Assembly (NCBI RefSeq): GCF_040545425.1
Contig: NZ_JBEPLW010000010.1
DNA: 64,000 bases
Strand: one strand, 5' to 3'
Source: Bhargavaea ullalensis
Lineage (GTDB): Bacteria; Bacillota; Bacilli; Bacillales_A; Planococcaceae
Part shown: piece by piece, positions 60,326-64,000 of the stretch
How positions within the stretch are numbered: the stretch's first letter is position 1
Layout of the letters: the number at the start of each line of letters is the position of its first letter
Notes under the pieces: generated by a model
Database searches by the model: none
What the model saw: only the letters and a program-made list of their open reading frames with translations
Told to the model about the DNA's origin: nothing
Program-made: the position numbers and the translations under genes

Positions 60326-60910
60326 ATGTTTGATCCAACCAAGATTGTGCCGTCCGATGTTGTCACGAAAGCCGCGAAAGACGCTCTGGAGCGGCGGGGG
60401 GTCAGCATCGAGGCGATTGCCAAGATTGTCTACGAAATGCAGGCGCCGTATAACGACGGTCTGGAAATCGCCCACTGTACAGAGTCCGTCGAGAGCGTCC
60501 TGAAAAAGCGGGAAGTCCAGCATGCGCTGCTCGTCGGCATCGAACTTGACGAACTTGCGGAAAAAGGGCTGATGTCCGAACCATTGCGACAGATCGTCAC
60601 TTCTGATGAAGGGCTGTTCGGCGTGGACGAGACGATTGCGCTCGGTGCCGTGTTCACATATGGCAGCATCGCCGTGACGACATTCGGACACCTCGATAAA
60701 AACAAAATCGGCGTCATCAATGACCTGGATACGAAAAAAGGCATCGGTGTTCACACGTTCCTCGACGATCTCGTCGCAAGTGTCGCCGCCTGTGCATCGT
60801 CCCGGATCGCCCACCGCACCCGTGACCTTGAAGAGCAGGGGGCAACATTCCGGAACCTTCCTCCCGAAGAGACCGCACCGGAAACGGACATTGACGGCGC
60901 AGAGTTTTGA
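60326..60910 (+). CDS. Phosphatidylglycerophosphatase A-like protein, YutG-type
   Basis: The 194 residues belong to the PgpA/YutG fold, with DLDTKKGIGVHTFLDDLVASVAACASSR near the C-terminus and LGAVFTYGSIAVTTFGHLDK. No membrane segments are evident, unlike E. coli PgpA. This agrees with the soluble Gram-positive branch, whose catalytic role is less certain. AAAGGGGA lies 7 bases ahead of ATG 60326; an ATG at 60320 is the alternative. Confidence 0.75.
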   Translation: MFDPTKIVPSDVVTKAAKDALERRGVSIEAIAKIVYEMQAPYNDGLEIAHCTESVESVLKKREVQHALLVGIELDELAEKGLMSEPLRQIVTSDEGLFGVDETIALGAVFTYGSIAVTTFGHLDKNKIGVINDLDTKKGIGVHTFLDDLVASVAACASSRIAHRTRDLEEQGATFRNLPPEETAPETDIDGAEF

Positions 60911-60944
60911 GCTGCCGGTCAAGGACTTCATGAATAACGAAAAT

Positions 60945-60981
60945 CAGCCGCCGACACCTTCGGGCAATCGGGCGGCTTTTC
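60945..60981 (+). terminator. Terminator after the pgpA-like gene
   Basis: AGCCGCC and GGCGGCT pair with an imperfect interior, followed by TTTTC. Confidence 0.6.
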
Positions 60982-61033
60982 TGTGCACAGATATCATAGT
61001 TTTATCAAAATTGAGGAGCGTTTTCAAAAAACA

Positions 61034-61081
61034 TTGACAACTGAGCGATTGGTCATGGTAGAATAGGAGGAAGCGTTTACA
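61034..61081 (+). promoter_or_regulatory. Promoter and cre-like site for the TRAP operon
   Basis: TTGACA (61034-61039) and TAGAAT (61059-61064) are 19 bases apart, slightly long. AGGAAGCGTTTACA (61068-61081) matches the catabolite-responsive element consensus TGWAAGCGYTTWCA at 12 of 14 positions, placed at the transcription start where CcpA would repress. Confidence 0.6.
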
Positions 61082-61110
61082 AAACAAAGAGAAAAGGGGA
61101 GGACCAACTG

Positions 61111-62115
61111 ATGAAGAAACGGTTCAGGTTTTTGGCCATTCTCAGCATCCTGGCACTCTTTGCGCTGGCGGCTTGCGGCAGTGACAGCGGCGGCAGTGCA
61201 GACGGGGATTCGGGCGGAGACAGCGGCAAAAAAGAAAGCGATATCAAATTCCTCAGTATCCTGACGGGCGGCACACAGGGAACTTACTATCCGCTCGGCG
61301 GATCATTCGCCGAGTTCATCACCGATGAAACAGGCATCAAGACGACTGCCGAAAGCTCCCAGGCATCCGCCGCCAATATGACGGCGCTTGCAGACGGCAC
61401 CGCCGAAATCGCATTTGTCCAGACTGACATCGCCTACTATGCAAACAAGGGCGAGCTCATGTTTGAAAAGGACGGTGCGATCGATTCTGTGTCCGCGATC
61501 GGTTCACTTTATCCGGAGACGATCCAGCTCGTGACGACGGAGAAATCCGGCATCAAAACGTTCGACGACCTGAAAGGCAAAAAAGTTTCGGTCGGTGCGC
61601 CGGGCTCCGGAACATATGCGAATGCGGAACAGCTTCTTGAAATCCACGGCCTTTCAATCAAAGACGACATCAAGGCACAGAACCTTGACTTCGGCGAGTC
61701 CCAGGAGAGCCTCCAGTCCGGCCAGATCGACGCAGCATTCATCACATCGGGCACGCCGACAGGCGCGGTTGAAGCCCTCAATGCGGTCGCCAAGGTTAAC
61801 ATCGTCCCTGTTGAAGACGACAAGGCAGACGAACTCATCGAAAAATATCCGTACTACGCAAAAGACACGATCGAAGCCGGCACTTACGGCCTTGAAGAAG
61901 ATGTTCCGACCGTTTCCGTCGGTGCAATGCTCGTCATTCAGAATGACATTCCGGATGATGTCGTCTACGACATTACGAAAGCCATTTATGAAAACGCGGA
62001 CAAAATCACGCACGCCAAAGGTGCGCTCATCAGTGCAGAGAAAGGCCTCGACGGCATCGGGATTCCGGTCCACGCGGGCGCCCAGCGTTATTTTGACGAA
62101 GTGAACGGCAAGTGA
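61111..62115 (+). CDS. TAXI-family TRAP transporter solute-binding lipoprotein
   Basis: The 334 residues have a lipobox LAAC (near residue 19), a Gly/Ser/Asp linker, and the TAXI fold signature FLSILTGGTQGTYYPLGGSF. It also has GKKVSVGAPGSGTYANAEQLL. Family members bind dicarboxylates or amino acids such as glutamate. The ligand cannot be read here. It is the first gene of an operon with the DUF1850 protein and a fused permease. Confidence 0.9.
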   Translation: MKKRFRFLAILSILALFALAACGSDSGGSADGDSGGDSGKKESDIKFLSILTGGTQGTYYPLGGSFAEFITDETGIKTTAESSQASAANMTALADGTAEIAFVQTDIAYYANKGELMFEKDGAIDSVSAIGSLYPETIQLVTTEKSGIKTFDDLKGKKVSVGAPGSGTYANAEQLLEIHGLSIKDDIKAQNLDFGESQESLQSGQIDAAFITSGTPTGAVEALNAVAKVNIVPVEDDKADELIEKYPYYAKDTIEAGTYGLEEDVPTVSVGAMLVIQNDIPDDVVYDITKAIYENADKITHAKGALISAEKGLDGIGIPVHAGAQRYFDEVNGK

Positions 62116-62203
62116 TGTCCATGCCGAAAACAGGAAGTGGAGCGATGAAGCCGTGCTTCGTCGCTTCATTTCTCTTTGTCCGAATCCGGCCGGAGTGAGC
62201 CCC

Positions 62204-62716
62204 ATGCGAAAACTTGCCGTCTCGGCCGCTGCGGCCGGCCTGGTCGCCTGCTTTTTGTTCCTCCCGGTAATCGATGCATTTACATTTACGGAAGTGCGGG
62301 CGGAAAAGCCTGCAGTCCATTACATACCGATCCGGGGGGATGAGGAGTTTGTCATCCGGTATACGCACTCCATCCATCTTTCTGATGTTCTGGAATCTTA
62401 TACCGTGACGAAAGACCGGAAAATCCGGCTTGTCAAAATGGAATACGAAGATCTGGCGATCGGCCTGCCGGGCCATGCGGAAGCTGGGGAAACGTTCACC
62501 GACCGGAACGGCAAATATACGCTTGAGTACGAGGACCGCGTGCTTGACGCTTTTGTCCTGTACGTGGCCGATATCGATACGGATCTGGAGTTCCGCCATG
62601 CCGGACGCCGATATGACCTGAAACAAAAGCTGGAACGGGGCAAGTCCTACCGATTCGAAGCGGAGAAGCTTTCCCTGTTCGACTTGATGAAAGGAATGAA
62701 TATGAATGGCCGATAA
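62204..62716 (+). CDS. DUF1850 family protein of the TAXI-TRAP operon
   Basis: The 170 residues have an N-terminal anchor (LAVSAAAAGLVACFLFLPVI) and the DUF1850 pattern FVIRYTHSIHLSDVLESY. DUF1850 genes usually sit between the TAXI receptor and the fused permease, as here; their function is unknown. CGGAGTGAG precedes ATG 62204. The stop overlaps the permease start by 11 bases. Confidence 0.87.
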   Translation: MRKLAVSAAAAGLVACFLFLPVIDAFTFTEVRAEKPAVHYIPIRGDEEFVIRYTHSIHLSDVLESYTVTKDRKIRLVKMEYEDLAIGLPGHAEAGETFTDRNGKYTLEYEDRVLDAFVLYVADIDTDLEFRHAGRRYDLKQKLERGKSYRFEAEKLSLFDLMKGMNMNGR

Positions 62717-64000
62717 CAAAGAGCCGCTCAAGGACCCGGCGGAAGGGCAGTTGTCCGAGGAAGAGCAACAGGAACTGCTGAAGAAGTACGACCCGGAAGC
62801 CAATACGAGGGATCTCGGCGGCATCTTGAAACAAGTGGTGTTTTTCGGGTTGCTCGCTTTCTCGCTGTTCCAGCTGTATACGGCCATTTTCGGCCAGTAT
62901 ACCGCCTATATCCAGCGATCGATCCACCTCGGTTTTGCGCTTTCACTGATCTTTCTCCTGTTCCCGTTCCGGAGGAAGACGGCGAGGAAGGGGAGGGTCC
63001 CGTTCTACGATGTGATCCTGGCGCTTCTGTCGGTCGGCGTCGGTCTTTATTGGCCGCTGAATTACGCAGACCTCGTGCTCCGTGTGGGCCGGATGACGGA
63101 CTTGGATACAATTGTGGCGATCATCGCCGTGCTGCTGACGCTCGAGGCGGCCAGGCGGGCTGTCGGACTGCCGATCACGATCATTTCGGTGGCGTTCCTC
63201 GTCTACGCCTTCTTCGGTCCTTACTTCCCCGGATTCCTTGCACACCGGGGGCAGGATCTGACGGCGCTCAGCCAGCTCATGTTCTATACGACGGACGGGA
63301 TCCTCGGAACGCCGATCAGCGTTTCGGCCACATTTATCTTCGTGTTCCTCCTGTTCGGGTCTTTCCTCGTGAAGACCGGCGTCGGCCAGTACTTCAATGA
63401 TCTGGCCGTCGCGGTCGCCGGCAAGCTGACCGGGGGGCCGGCGAAAGTCGCCATCTTCTCCAGTGCGCTCCAGGGAACGATTTCGGGAAGCTCCGTGGCG
63501 AACGTCGTCACGTCCGGTTCCTACACGATCCCGATGATGAAAAAGCTCGGTTACCGGAAGGAATTTGCGGGCGCCGTGGAAGCGTCTGCATCCACGGGCG
63601 GACAGCTCATGCCGCCGATCATGGGTGCCGCCGCGTTCCTGATGGTCGAATTCATCGGCGGCATCACCTACTGGGAGATCGCCAAGGCGGCGGCCATCCC
63701 GGCACTGCTTTATTTCGCAGGGATCTGGATCATGACCCACTTCGAAGCGAAGCGGATCGGGCTTTCCGGACTGACGGAAGACCAGATGCCGAACCGCCGC
63801 GAAGTGTTCAAGAAGATCTATCTCCTGCTCCCGATTCTCGGCATCATCATTTTCCTGCTCATCGGCATCCCGACGATGCAGGCGGCGCTCTGGGGGATCG
63901 TGCTGACGGTGGTCGTCAGTGCGTTTGACAAAAACACCCGGCTCGGATTCATGGACATGATCCATGCACTCGTGGACGGTGCCCGCACGGCGCTCGCCGT
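62706..64000 (+). CDS. TRAP transporter fused permease, partial at window end
   Basis: Starts at ATG 62706 (MADNKEPLKDPAEGQLSEEE) and remains open to the window end, 431 codons. After a charged N-terminus come helices of the small DctQ-like part, then the large DctM-like part with FGSFLVKTGVGQYFNDLAVAV, SGSSVANVVTSGSYTIPMMKK and ASTGGQLMPPIMGAAAFLM, the fused-permease signatures. It carries substrate with the TAXI receptor, driven by an ion gradient. The C-terminal part lies outside the window. Confidence 0.9.
   Translation, partial: MADNKEPLKDPAEGQLSEEEQQELLKKYDPEANTRDLGGILKQVVFFGLLAFSLFQLYTAIFGQYTAYIQRSIHLGFALSLIFLLFPFRRKTARKGRVPFYDVILALLSVGVGLYWPLNYADLVLRVGRMTDLDTIVAIIAVLLTLEAARRAVGLPITIISVAFLVYAFFGPYFPGFLAHRGQDLTALSQLMFYTTDGILGTPISVSATFIFVFLLFGSFLVKTGVGQYFNDLAVAVAGKLTGGPAKVAIFSSALQGTISGSSVANVVTSGSYTIPMMKKLGYRKEFAGAVEASASTGGQLMPPIMGAAAFLMVEFIGGITYWEIAKAAAIPALLYFAGIWIMTHFEAKRIGLSGLTEDQMPNRREVFKKIYLLLPILGIIIFLLIGIPTMQAALWGIVLTVVVSAFDKNTRLGFMDMIHALVDGARTALA

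Overview
The window reads as chromosome of a spore-forming member of the Bacillales with unusually high GC for that group (clearly above 50% by eye). Gene content and order resemble Bacillus subtilis. The base composition, the short intergenic repeats and a clpB without its N-domain suggest a high-GC Planococcaceae-type organism (Bhargavaea or Sporosarcina-like). That genus-level guess is inference. No rRNA, tRNA, prophage, insertion sequence or CRISPR array was found.

Layout. (1) 1-8.4 kb, cell envelope and division: cccB, ftsE, ftsX, an M23 murein hydrolase with a coiled coil, a membrane protein overlapping a TlpA/ResA-like thioredoxin, ctpB, a minJ-like PDZ gene and csbA. (2) 8.6-10.5 kb: azlCD amino-acid exporter (minus) and a TVP38/DedA-type membrane protein. 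(3) 10.7-20.5 kb: addB-addA recombination nuclease, a DUF418 membrane protein, yisK, yisL. (4) 20.5-30 kb: two repeat arrays, a membrane-anchored GH13 protein that has lost its catalytic residues, a CoA-disulfide-reductase-like enzyme, degV, a Cof hydrolase, yitV-yitW and clpB under a CtsR-type operator. (5) 29.8-54.3 kb, largely collinear with the B. subtilis fabHA-to-prpE segment: yjzD, fabH-fabF with a FapR-type operator, appDFABC, trpS with a tryptophan T-box, a DUF4015 protein, spx, mecA, coiA, pepF, yjbI-spxH, yjbL, relQ, nadK, an rluD-type gene, prpE, then mgtE. (6) 54.3-60.3 kb, sporulation: a cotO-like gene, cotY/Z, a YhcN lipoprotein with spoVAC-spoVAD-spoVAEb, a YjcZ-type peptide, spoVIF, then yjcH-yjcG-yjcF on the minus strand. 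(7) 60.3-64 kb: a pgpA/yutG-type gene and a TAXI-TRAP transporter operon with a cre-like site, cut by the window edge.

Genes that work together. The 42.8-49 kb stretch gathers Spx, its proteolytic adaptors (MecA and SpxH) and PepF. Together with CtsR-controlled ClpB at 27.6 kb, this is a proteostasis and thiol-stress set. FtsEX sits beside a coiled-coil murein hydrolase that it probably activates. The spoVA-type operon sits between otherwise collinear coat and spoVIF genes, as if inserted.

The most unusual content is in the intergenic DNA. Six separate arrays (8462, 20678, 20954, 26074, 27403 and 39221) are built of 20- or 21-base units. Each array has its own 7-16 base constant core and a variable remainder, kept in register at about two helical turns. 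Next to the largest array (14 perfect units plus one degenerate) stand five tandem copies of a 115-119 base inverted-repeat element. These come in two sequence types whose stems differ but stay paired, and the 20-base array sits exactly where the body of a sixth copy should be.
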